Of a stretch of DNA of 38,313 bases, positions 18,029-25,785 are shown piece after piece. The notes beneath the pieces were generated by a model that made no database searches, was not told the origin of the DNA, and saw only the letters and a program-made list of their open reading frames with translations. The position numbers were made by a program, and so were the translations under genes. The DNA comes from Phycisphaerae bacterium. GTDB lineage: Bacteria > Planctomycetota > Phycisphaerae > UBA1845. Where the stretch lies: NCBI GenBank assembly GCA_022072505.1, contig JAJVHU010000001.1:48068-86380 (forward strand). The letters run 5' to 3'. Every line of letters begins with the position of its first letter. The stretch's first letter is position 1.

Positions 18029-19576
18029 GTGGTTCAACCCGATCACAATGTCGGGGCGCGGTTTTGCGGAGCCGGCGTCAGCGTTCCTTCTGTCCGCGAC
18101 GAGGTTCCGCCGGGAGGGTCGGTCATCGGGTTCTTCCTTGTTCTGCCGATGTTGTGGTGGCTGGCGTTCTTCACGGCGCTGGGGCTTTGCATCGGCAGTT
18201 TCGCCAACGTCCTGATTTACCGCCTGCCGCTGGGGCAGTCGATCCGGGAGCCGCGCTGGTCGCATTGCCCTCATTGCGCAACACGCATCCGCTGGCGGGA
18301 CAACCTCCCGGTGATCGGATACCTGCTTCTGAGGGGGCGCTGCCGCAACTGCCGCCTTCCGATTTCGATCCGCTATCCGGTGATCGAAGCGCTCGTCGCC
18401 CTCGTCTTTCTCGCGCTGGCCGACGCCTTTCTGATCGACCCGTCGCACCCCGGCCTGCGCCCCACCAACGCCGGGGCGACGGAGCGCCTCCTGACGGACT
18501 GGCCGATCCTGATGTCGCACTTCGTTCTTTTCGCCTGCCTCTTCGTGATGTCGGCGATCGATCTCGAACATTACTGGGTGGACATCCGGTTCTCCTCCTT
18601 CGCCGCCGCGACCGGGTTCGTCCTGCACTCGGTCTGGACGCCGGCATACAGCCTCGCCACGTGGCCCCGGCCGGGCACGACGTTCGCCGCCGTTTCCTTC
18701 GCCGTGATCGTCGGGTTGGGGGCGGTCTGGATCCTGCGGATCGTGTCTTTGTCCGGAGCGGACGCTTCCGAAGAGGAGGAGCCGCCGCAGGAGGCCGCCG
18801 ACCCCTCTCAAAGCCGTTACGTAAGCCGCCGCCCCTCGTCGCGCGCCCCGCTCCTGGCGCTTCTCGTGTTGATCGCGGGTTGCTGGATCCTGTCATGCCT
18901 CGAAGTGTTTGAAGTGCGATGCGGCGGTGCGGCGACGCGGCTCGCTCTGGTGTGCGGCGGATTGTTCGTCGCGCTGATCTGGGCGGGGCGGCACCCGCAG
19001 GAATCCGACGAGCAGATTGTCGAGACGCTGGAGGAGGAAAGCGTCGACGCCCGCCGCCTGGCGGGGGGAGAAACACTCATCTTCATCCCCGCGGTCGTTT
19101 ATGCCGTCCTCGCGGTGATCTGGCTTCAGACAGCCCCGTCCTTCTTCAGCGGGTTCGAGGCTCTCCTGACGCGCGCCTGGTCGCCCGGCGAAACCGGGGC
19201 GCCGGCGACGTGGCGCCCCCTGCTGGGGCTGGCGACCGCCGGCAGCGGTTTTGTCATCGGCGGGGCGCTCGGCTGGTCCGTCAGGCTCGGTTTCACCGTC
19301 CTTTTCGGCAAGGAGGCGTTCGGCGTCGGCGACATCCACATGATGGCCGCCGCCGGATGCGTCGCGGGGTGGCCGGTGGTGGTCATCGGGTTCTTCCTCG
19401 CCTGCTTCCTGGCGATGCTGGGGTGGGTCGCCACGCTGCCCTTCAAGCGGACCGGCGCGATCCCCCTCGGACCGTGGTTGTCGCTTTCGTTTCTGATCAC
19501 TGTCCTTTTCTACCGCCCGATCACGGAGTCGCGGATGATCGTCAATTTCGCCGAAGCTGTGAAATACTTCCTGTAA
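18029..19576 (+). CDS. pilD: Prepilin peptidase (type IV leader peptidase) with large internal insertion
   Basis: Membrane aspartic peptidase that cleaves, and often N-methylates, type IV pilin or pseudopilin leaders. The N-terminal zinc-binding domain has CPHC (80-83) and CRNC (105-108) after GSFANVLIYRLPLG, and continues into RYPVIEALVA. The catalytic aspartates are seen as Asp178 (SAIDLEHYWVD) and Asp435 in the FGVGD motif. They are about 257 residues apart against roughly 65 in ordinary PilD, because two extra hydrophobic segments and a charged loop (about 240-350) are inserted; total length is 515 aa. The start is uncertain: GTG 18029 has no clear ribosome-binding site, and ATG 18149, just before the first membrane helix, would give 475 aa. 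The 192-bp gap to the divergent HD-GYP gene should hold its promoter. No pilin gene is nearby. Confidence 0.92.
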   Translation: MVQPDHNVGARFCGAGVSVPSVRDEVPPGGSVIGFFLVLPMLWWLAFFTALGLCIGSFANVLIYRLPLGQSIREPRWSHCPHCATRIRWRDNLPVIGYLLLRGRCRNCRLPISIRYPVIEALVALVFLALADAFLIDPSHPGLRPTNAGATERLLTDWPILMSHFVLFACLFVMSAIDLEHYWVDIRFSSFAAATGFVLHSVWTPAYSLATWPRPGTTFAAVSFAVIVGLGAVWILRIVSLSGADASEEEEPPQEAADPSQSRYVSRRPSSRAPLLALLVLIAGCWILSCLEVFEVRCGGAATRLALVCGGLFVALIWAGRHPQESDEQIVETLEEESVDARRLAGGETLIFIPAVVYAVLAVIWLQTAPSFFSGFEALLTRAWSPGETGAPATWRPLLGLATAGSGFVIGGALGWSVRLGFTVLFGKEAFGVGDIHMMAAAGCVAGWPVVVIGFFLACFLAMLGWVATLPFKRTGAIPLGPWLSLSFLITVLFYRPITESRMIVNFAEAVKYFL

Positions 19577-19853
19577 ACGCGCGCAACCTTTCTTCCCGCA
19601 TAAGCATCCGGCGCACCCGCGCTCGCCTCATGCTCGACCTCGACGCCCCGGCACCCCCTGCCTCCGAAATGCCGCGATCTTGAAGTCCCGACAGGTGCTT
19701 GAAAAACGCGGCAGCAAGCCTTAACTTCGAACCGCGCTCCGGAAGAGAAGGATCTGCGTCAACTGAAGCGGCGCAGCGCCATGTCCGCCGGAGCAGGAGT
19801 CGCCGACGACGACATCGGCGACGGGGACGTGCCAAGATTGAGGAGGGTCTGTC

Positions 19854-20519
19854 ATGCGCGCAATCCGGGCGGGGTGGGCAGGTGTCATGCTGGCGGCACT
19901 CATGATCACAGGCTGCGGACCCGATCCGAAGGCCCAGATTCGCACGCTCGAGCAGGACCGCGCGAATCTGCAGGCCCAGCTTAATGACGCGAACCGCCGG
20001 GCAAGCCAGGCCGAAGGCGTCCTGTCCCAGCGGGATCAGGAATTGCTCGCCCTGCGTCGGCAGAACGAGGAGCTTCAAGGCCGGCTGAACGCCCCGCCCG
20101 AGGAACCTCGCGTCCTCGAGCCCGGCTGGCAGCCGGTCCGCGGCGGCGTCATGATCGCGATCGACGAGGCGGTCCTCTTTCAGTCGGGAAAAGCGGTGCT
20201 TCGCGACGACGCGAAACGCGTGCTGGACCGCATCGCGACCACGCTGAACTCCACGTATTCCGGGAAAGACGTGCTCGTCCTCGGACACACGGATGACCAG
20301 CCGATCCAGAAAAGCGGCTGGAAGGACAACTACGAGTTGAGCTGCCAGCGTTCGCTGTCGGTGTTGCGATATCTGGCGACGCGCTCGGTCGATCCGAAGC
20401 GCCTCGTGGCCTGCGGCTCGGGCGAACACCGCCCGCGCGCCGCGAACAACAACGCCGCCAACCGGCAGGCGAACCGCCGGGTCGAGATCTTCGCGATGGA
20501 CGTGCCGCTGGGAAAATGA
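19854..20519 (+). CDS. OmpA-family (Pal-like) peptidoglycan-associated lipoprotein with coiled coil
   Basis: 221 aa. ATG 19854 is preceded by GAGGAGGG at 7 nt. The signal peptide ends in lipobox MITGC (Cys21). Residues about 24-80 are a heptad-rich coiled coil (RTLEQDRANLQAQL and onward), followed by a Pro-rich hinge and an OmpA C-terminal domain (about 105-217). The peptidoglycan-binding core is recognisable: LGHTDDQPI, NYELSCQRSLSVLRYL and a C-terminal NRQANRRVEI with the conserved Arg pair. It probably ties the outer membrane to the cell wall. The gap before it (19577-19853) shows no gene. Confidence 0.92.
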   Translation: MRAIRAGWAGVMLAALMITGCGPDPKAQIRTLEQDRANLQAQLNDANRRASQAEGVLSQRDQELLALRRQNEELQGRLNAPPEEPRVLEPGWQPVRGGVMIAIDEAVLFQSGKAVLRDDAKRVLDRIATTLNSTYSGKDVLVLGHTDDQPIQKSGWKDNYELSCQRSLSVLRYLATRSVDPKRLVACGSGEHRPRAANNNAANRQANRRVEIFAMDVPLGK

Positions 20520-20670
20520 TCCCCGGGAGGTCGGCTCACGCGACACCCGCCCGCGACTCGCGCGGAACGGCGCGGCGCGCCCGGCGAGACCGCCCTCGGA
20601 ACGTCGTATGATCGAAACACGACCGACGCTTTCCGAGGATCGCGCGTCGGGCATTGAGGGAGCAGACGTT

Positions 20671-21330
20671 TTGAAACTGGCAACCACGGCGTGGGGAGCG
20701 GTCACACTTCTTCTGACGATTACCGCCGGCTGCGGCGAAAAACGCTTCGGCGAGGAGCTTCTGACGCCCGCTTCCCCGCCTCAGGCCCGGCGGCTTGAAC
20801 TGCCGGTGAGGGTGTCCGGGCAGACGCCGCTGAATGTGCATCACGTCCGGCGGTATGCCTCCGGCGCCGCCGACGCTCAAGGCCAAGCCGGTCCTGACGG
20901 CAACGCCGAAGCCAAGGTGGTCCTGAACGGCGCGGGCGCAGCCTGGGTCGAATTCGAGGTGGGCCACGTTTTTGCCGCGGACGCCTTGCCGCCCGGTCCG
21001 GTCGCGCTGCGCCTCGCCGCCTCCACCCGGTACGACGTGACCACGTCCGCCGACGCCCCGAAGGGCTTCCTCGCCCTTAAGGCCGTCGTGCTGGATTCGC
21101 GCCGGAAAGTCCTCGCCCGCTACAACTTCCGTGACGTCGAGATCGCGCATGCGGCGCGCGCGCTCAGCGGGAAAGAAGACGCGATCCTGACCTTCACGGT
21201 TGATGAGGGCGCCGCGTACCAGGTAATCCTTGCCGGACGCGTCGAGGTTGATTCCGGCGAGCGCGCCGCCGACGCGGAAGTCCGCCTCGCCGTCGAAGAT
21301 CCCTCGTTCGAACTGACCGCCGCGCCTTGA
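20671..21330 (+). CDS. Small lipoprotein of unknown function
   Basis: 219 aa if translation starts at TTG 20671, which has GAGGGAG 8 nt upstream and opens directly into a lipoprotein signal peptide with lipobox ITAGC (Cys21). The frame is open from ATG 20608, but that would add 21 residues ahead of the signal. The mature part is predicted all-beta, with a short Gly/Asp loop near residue 70, and has no motif I can assign. It lies 151 bp after the OmpA-like gene, on the same strand, and may be co-transcribed with it. Confidence 0.68.
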   Translation: MKLATTAWGAVTLLLTITAGCGEKRFGEELLTPASPPQARRLELPVRVSGQTPLNVHHVRRYASGAADAQGQAGPDGNAEAKVVLNGAGAAWVEFEVGHVFAADALPPGPVALRLAASTRYDVTTSADAPKGFLALKAVVLDSRRKVLARYNFRDVEIAHAARALSGKEDAILTFTVDEGAAYQVILAGRVEVDSGERAADAEVRLAVEDPSFELTAAP

Positions 21331-21473
21331 GGCGACCGCCGGGATCCTCTCACGAAACCGTCAGCCCGGGACATAACTCGGGCAGGGCGGCGGTCCGGGT
21401 CGCCGACGCCGGGGGCCGGGAGGGCGGCTCCTTGCGACCAGCCGCAACTTCGTAACCCGTCTGCACGGCGAGC

Positions 21474-22916
21474 CTACCTGCCGGTCTGAGGCCTTGACTC
21501 GGGGAGCGGCGGACCCTCCCAGTCCGATCCGAGTCGTCTCGGCCAGTAATCGTTCGGCGGCGGAGCGTTGCGGTCTCCTTCCGGGCGGATGTGATCGAAC
21601 AACGTGTCCTTCTGCTTGTCGTAGGCCACGCGGGCGTTCACCACCGTCCAGCGCACCAGCGTCATGTAATGCAGAAGGTCGCCGTCAGTGATGCAGAAAT
21701 CCGCGTCTTTCCCGACCTCGATCGACCCGACGCGGTGATCCACGCCCAGCAGACGCGCCGCGTCGATCGTAATCCCCCGGATCGCCTCCTCCTGCGGCAG
21801 ACCCCCGCGAACCGCGAACGCCGCCTCCATGTTGAAGTGCGTCAGGTCTTCGCCGACGACGCCCCACGTCGAAACGCTCAGCCCCGGCGGAAGGATCGCC
21901 GTCCGCACGCCGTAGTTGTGCAGGATCGCCGCGTTCTCGATCGACGACCCCGTCGGCCGCACGTAACGTTCGTCAAGATCGACGCGCGCCCGCGGCGTCA
22001 CGACCGCCGAGACGCCCGACCGCGCCAGGCGCGGCGCCATCGTCCAACCCTCGTAGGCCCCACGCACGACGATCCGGATCCCGTAACGATCCGCCAGTTC
22101 GCACGCCTGATACAGGTCATGCGCCCGGTCCGCGCTGATCTCCGCCGACGCCTCGCCCTTGAGCAGCTTCAGGTGTTTCTCGGCCTCGCCGCGGATCCAC
22201 TTGTCATCGGGTTTGACTGCGTTCTTGTTGGTCGCGGACTCGCGCTCGTACGCTTCCACCTTCCGCAGGTGATCGACGAGTTTGTCCAGCGACTCGCGCA
22301 GGCGACGGCGCGCGTCAGGGCTTCGCGTCGAGTAATTGAGGTTCACCAGCGGTTCCTTCCGCACGATCATGTCCTCGACGCTTCCGAACGTCAGCTTCGC
22401 CACCGTGTCCCCCGACATGCACGTCGTGATCCCCGCCGCCAGCGCCAGCGCCATGTTCAGCGAGTAAACGTCCGTGCCGTCAGACGGGTCCGACCCGCTG
22501 TGAAACCCGGTAGCCCGGAACGCCACCAGCCCCGGGTAGACGTGATGCCCCGTGGCGTCCAGCACTTCGGCGTCCTTCGGAATCTCGACGCCCGTCCCGA
22601 TCGCCTGAATCCGTCCGTTCCTGCAAAGGATCGTCGCCCCGGGCAGATCGCCTCCGCTGACCGTGTGTACGATGCCGCCCTTGACCGCGAAAAAAAACTC
22701 CTTTTCAGGCTCGACGGGTTCGTCATCCTTCTTCGGTTCATTTTCCGCAGGCGCGTTCGACGCCGGTGGCGCGGATCGCGGAGGCCCGCCGCCGGGGCGC
22801 GGACGCGGAGGAGGCTGCGAAAACGCCGGCGCCGCCGTCAGCAGCGCAACGCAGACCGCCGCGACTCCCGAAACCCAGGGCGATCCCGAAAGCAACCGCT
22901 GCTGACGTACGCTCAT
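21474..22916 (-). CDS. Secreted amidohydrolase-like protein, metal ligands lost (eighth gene of cluster)
   Basis: 480 aa. The signal peptide is cleaved near AFS (33), followed by a Pro-rich and acidic stretch (34-72). The fold is that of HutI-like amidohydrolases: an N-terminal beta part ending in VYPGLV, GITT, and a C-terminal DAARLLGVDHRVGSIEVGKDAD block. The HxH that binds metal in active members is replaced by Arg134-x-Thr136, the strand-5 His by Asp/Ala (EISADRAHD), the strand-6 His by Arg (VVRGAYEGW), and the strand-8 Asp is absent. A charged helical insertion sits at about 205-260. It is therefore probably non-hydrolytic. Its ATG overlaps the previous gene's stop as ATGA, pointing to translational coupling. 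It is the last gene of the run. Confidence 0.82.
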   Translation of the reverse strand: MSVRQQRLLSGSPWVSGVAAVCVALLTAAPAFSQPPPRPRPGGGPPRSAPPASNAPAENEPKKDDEPVEPEKEFFFAVKGGIVHTVSGGDLPGATILCRNGRIQAIGTGVEIPKDAEVLDATGHHVYPGLVAFRATGFHSGSDPSDGTDVYSLNMALALAAGITTCMSGDTVAKLTFGSVEDMIVRKEPLVNLNYSTRSPDARRRLRESLDKLVDHLRKVEAYERESATNKNAVKPDDKWIRGEAEKHLKLLKGEASAEISADRAHDLYQACELADRYGIRIVVRGAYEGWTMAPRLARSGVSAVVTPRARVDLDERYVRPTGSSIENAAILHNYGVRTAILPPGLSVSTWGVVGEDLTHFNMEAAFAVRGGLPQEEAIRGITIDAARLLGVDHRVGSIEVGKDADFCITDGDLLHYMTLVRWTVVNARVAYDKQKDTLFDHIRPEGDRNAPPPNDYWPRRLGSDWEGPPLPESRPQTGR

Positions 22917-24349
22917 TCCCGACCGTCCTTCCGCTCGTACACGATCTCGCCCCCGATCATCACCTGAGTCACTTCGCTGCGCGGATCCAGCGGATCGCCT
23001 GACAGGAACACCAGGTCCGCGTCCCGGTCTTTCTCGATCGTTCCGAGGCGATCCGCAACGCCCGCCGCTTCCGCCGCATGCGCCGTCACGGATTTCAAGG
23101 CGTCCGCCCGCGAAAGCCCCGCCCGGACCAGATCCGCCAGACGAGAACGCATGCGGTCAAACTCCAGCGGCGCGTCCCACCACGGCGCACACGCCACCTT
23201 GCACCCGGCCTTTGTCAACTCCGCAGCCAGATTGTATTGCTCGACCGTCAGCGGCAGGTAGAAGATCGCCGGCGGAACCACCACCAACGCCTTCTTCTCC
23301 CCCAACGCCTTGACCACGTAGTCGTAGTCGGACGCCCGGTTCGGAAGCCTCGCCCCCAGCCAGTACACCCGCGGAAACTCCGTGTGCGGTTTCAATACGT
23401 CCTCCGCATGAAGGTAATCCGACGCCTGATCCAACTCGATGAAAAGCGGGAGGTCATATTTTTTCTGGATCAGGTCGATCAGCGGCATATGCGCCGGATC
23501 CATCGCCGGCGGGACGAACTGCTCGGGCTCCTTCTTGTCGCCTTCCTTCGGCGCCTCGACCGGGGGCGCTGCTCCGGGATCGCCCGGCTTGGGGGCAGAC
23601 GGCTTCGGCGGCTGAGGCTTCTCTTCCGGTTTCGGCGGAGACGGCGAGGGCTTGTCGCCGGGCTTTTGTTCTTCACCCTCTTTCTTCTGCTGCTCCTCCT
23701 GCTGCTTTTTCTCCGCTTCAGCCTTCTGCTTCTTCTCCCACTCCTGTCGCGCCTTCTCGACCTTGTCGATCTCCTCCTGCGCCTTCTTCAGCGCGTTGCG
23801 CAACGTGCCTTTGTCGGACGCCGGATCGGTCATGTCGACGCGAAGGTACGCCGCGTCCTTCACGCGCCGCGCCGATTCCGATCCGCCCGTGCGCAGCACC
23901 CCCGCCACCCCCGCGATCCCGTCGCCGAAGGGGTAGTAACAGGCCGCCGTGAAACCCGCTTCAAGAAGCTCCTCAAACTCAATCTGCGAAATGACGACCT
24001 CATCCAGCGCCTTCAGATCCCCGCGCACGCCCGGCCGGTTGTACGACGGAAGTCCGAAGCGCGTCCGCACGTGGATCATCCCGGGTATGACGGTTTGCCC
24101 GCGGGCGTCGATCACCGTCGCCCCGTCGGGGTATTCGAGGTTCTGACCGACAAGACGCACCTTGCCGTCGGCGATCACGATCATCCCCGGCGCGTACTCC
24201 TCGCCGCCGACCGTGATCACGCGCCCCGCGCGCACGACGACGAACCTCTCGTCTCCGCCCGACTGCCCGGCCGCGGCCCCCGCCGCGAGCACCGCGATGC
24301 CCCACGCGGCACAAACCGTGAAGTTCGGTTCTCGCATCCGTTTCAGCAT
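22913..24349 (-). CDS. Secreted amidohydrolase-like protein with long charged insertion, HxH lost (seventh gene)
   Basis: 478 aa from ATG 24349, with AGGAAGGG 7 nt upstream; the signal peptide cleaves near AAG/AAGQ (about 28). The frame extends 18 codons further 5' without support. Family landmarks are the VIPGMIHVRTRFG block and the C-terminal GTIEKDRDADLVFLSGDPLDPRSEV. Where active relatives read DAHSHLG this protein has HVRTRFG, so Arg95 and Arg97 replace the metal histidines; the later His and Asp ligands are not found at their usual places. A Lys/Glu-rich coiled coil followed by a Pro-rich spacer (about 190-300) is inserted in the barrel. It starts 47 bp after the preceding gene and overlaps the next by ATGA. 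Function unknown; an enzyme role is doubtful. Confidence 0.82.
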   Translation of the reverse strand: MLKRMREPNFTVCAAWGIAVLAAGAAAGQSGGDERFVVVRAGRVITVGGEEYAPGMIVIADGKVRLVGQNLEYPDGATVIDARGQTVIPGMIHVRTRFGLPSYNRPGVRGDLKALDEVVISQIEFEELLEAGFTAACYYPFGDGIAGVAGVLRTGGSESARRVKDAAYLRVDMTDPASDKGTLRNALKKAQEEIDKVEKARQEWEKKQKAEAEKKQQEEQQKKEGEEQKPGDKPSPSPPKPEEKPQPPKPSAPKPGDPGAAPPVEAPKEGDKKEPEQFVPPAMDPAHMPLIDLIQKKYDLPLFIELDQASDYLHAEDVLKPHTEFPRVYWLGARLPNRASDYDYVVKALGEKKALVVVPPAIFYLPLTVEQYNLAAELTKAGCKVACAPWWDAPLEFDRMRSRLADLVRAGLSRADALKSVTAHAAEAAGVADRLGTIEKDRDADLVFLSGDPLDPRSEVTQVMIGGEIVYERKDGRE

Positions 24350-24396
24350 GAAAAGCCCTTCCTGCGCCGGACTTCCCGCCCGACCCGCCGCCGCGC

Positions 24397-25785
24397 TTAC
24401 CACCGCCGGCGCACCCCCGCGTCGTAAACGATCCGCCCCCCGATCACCGTCATCTCGCAGGCGCTGCGCGTGTCCAGCGGATCCCCGGTCCAGACTCCGA
24501 ACTCCGCCTGCTTGCCCGCCTCGATCGTTCCGATCTGGTCGTCCAGCAGCAGCGCCTCCGCCGGAATCCGCGTCAGCCCCTTGATCCCCTCATACGGAAC
24601 CCACCCGTAGTAGCAACCCATCGCCGCCTGAAACGGGAGCTGCTCCTGCGCCACCACCGGGGCGTCGGTGTTGATCCCCAGCAGCGGGTTGCCCGCCTGC
24701 CACCACCGCGCCGCGTTGCCGTGAATTTTCCGCTGCGTCCCGTCCAGGTGATACGCCCGCGGACCCTGGATCGTGTAAATGCTGCGCCCCGCGGCGAGCG
24801 CCTCCCGGATCAGCGGCGCGACTTTCCACCCGTCGAACTCGCTGTGATCCAGCACCGTCCGCAGATCCATCTTCCGCGCCAGCATGTCCACCGTCGTCAT
24901 CACGACCTGGTAAATCTGCGTGTGAACCGACGCGACGAACTCCTTCCGGAACAACCCGCGGAACCCGTCGAAAATCGGGTCGAACGCGGGCTTCTCCGTC
25001 GTTTCGCCGCGCTCGAACGCCGCCCACGCCTCGTGATAGGCCTGCGCCTTCTCCAGCGTCTGCCGCGTGTTGAAGTTCATGAACATGCGCCCGACGCCCC
25101 ACCAGTACCGCTCGGGGTTCCCCGCCTGCGCAACCTTGATCGATCCCGGCGACCGCACCACTACGTCGGACACGCTCTGTCCCGCCGTCTTCGATATTGT
25201 CCCGAACCCGCTGATGTTTGTGCCGCTCCCGGGAATCAGCAGCACCGTCGTCACGCCTCCGGCTCGCGCCATCCACATGTCGTCGCTTTCCGGCTGCACC
25301 GTGTTCAGGGTGTCCAGACCGGGGTTCGACAGGTACACCATGTCGTTGAGGTCCGACAGCGACCCGGCGGTGTGATTATGACAGTCCACAAAACCCGGAA
25401 CGATCCAGTGCCGCGGCATGTCGATCCGCCGATATCCCTGCGGGATCGCCACCTCGCTCGCCTTCCCCACCCTCTCAATCCGCCCGCCGGACACGAGAAC
25501 CACGGCGTTGTTGATCACCGTGTCCGCCTTGTCCATCACCAGCACCTTGCCGACGACGAACGCCAGCTTCGGCGGCTCCTCCGCCCGCGAAACCCCCGTC
25601 AACAACGCCAGCACCCCCACCCCCAAGGCGGCGGCCGTCGCCCGTCGTCGCGTCTTGCCTCTTGCCTGCTGCTCGCCGCCTGCCGCCTGTTGCCTGCTGC
25701 CTGTTGCCTGTTGCCTGCTGCCTATCACCTGTTGCCTGTTGCCTGTTGCCTGTTGCCTGTTGCCTACCACCTGTTGCCTTCTCAT
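24397..25785 (-). CDS. Secreted amidohydrolase, HutI-like, with all metal ligands; heptamer-repeat N-terminus (sixth gene)
   Basis: 462 aa, the only member of the cluster that looks catalytically complete. The HxH is His136-Asn-His138 in VPGFVDCHNH. Candidate strand-5 and strand-6 ligands are His288 (ASVHTQIY) and His314 (VLDHSEF), and the strand-8 acid is Asp374 (LGINTDAP). Such enzymes hydrolyse cyclic amides, imides or peptide-like bonds; the substrate is not predictable. The N-terminus is odd: after MRRQQ come repeats of RQQATGN encoded by 7-bp DNA units, giving a basic region of about 48 aa before the hydrophobic signal core (51-64) and a likely cleavage near SRA (68). No alternative ATG lies between the array and the signal core. 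ATG 25785 overlaps the preceding stop as ATGA and has GAGGAAG just upstream. Confidence 0.88.
   Translation of the reverse strand: MRRQQVVGNRQQATGNRQQVIGSRQQATGSRQQAAGGEQQARGKTRRRATAAALGVGVLALLTGVSRAEEPPKLAFVVGKVLVMDKADTVINNAVVLVSGGRIERVGKASEVAIPQGYRRIDMPRHWIVPGFVDCHNHTAGSLSDLNDMVYLSNPGLDTLNTVQPESDDMWMARAGGVTTVLLIPGSGTNISGFGTISKTAGQSVSDVVVRSPGSIKVAQAGNPERYWWGVGRMFMNFNTRQTLEKAQAYHEAWAAFERGETTEKPAFDPIFDGFRGLFRKEFVASVHTQIYQVVMTTVDMLARKMDLRTVLDHSEFDGWKVAPLIREALAAGRSIYTIQGPRAYHLDGTQRKIHGNAARWWQAGNPLLGINTDAPVVAQEQLPFQAAMGCYYGWVPYEGIKGLTRIPAEALLLDDQIGTIEAGKQAEFGVWTGDPLDTRSACEMTVIGGRIVYDAGVRRRW
25651..25778. repeat. Heptanucleotide tandem repeat array (TGTTGCC on + / GGCAACA on -) inside a start region
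   Basis: Minus-strand units GGCAACA and variants (GGTGGTA, GGTGATA, GGCAGCA, GGCGGCA, GGCAAGA) run almost without break over about 128 bp. Five perfect copies lie together at 25730-25764 and more at 25772-25778 and in the degenerate part. The array begins 7 bp inside the coding region of the amidohydrolase starting at 25785. The unit is 7 bp, so gain or loss of one unit shifts the reading frame, while three units add seven residues in frame. The unit contains no stop in any frame. Confidence 0.93.

Noticed and set aside
25651..25778. CRISPR-like array
   Set aside because: Units are 7 bp and contiguous with no spacers, and they are translated; this is a simple tandem repeat.
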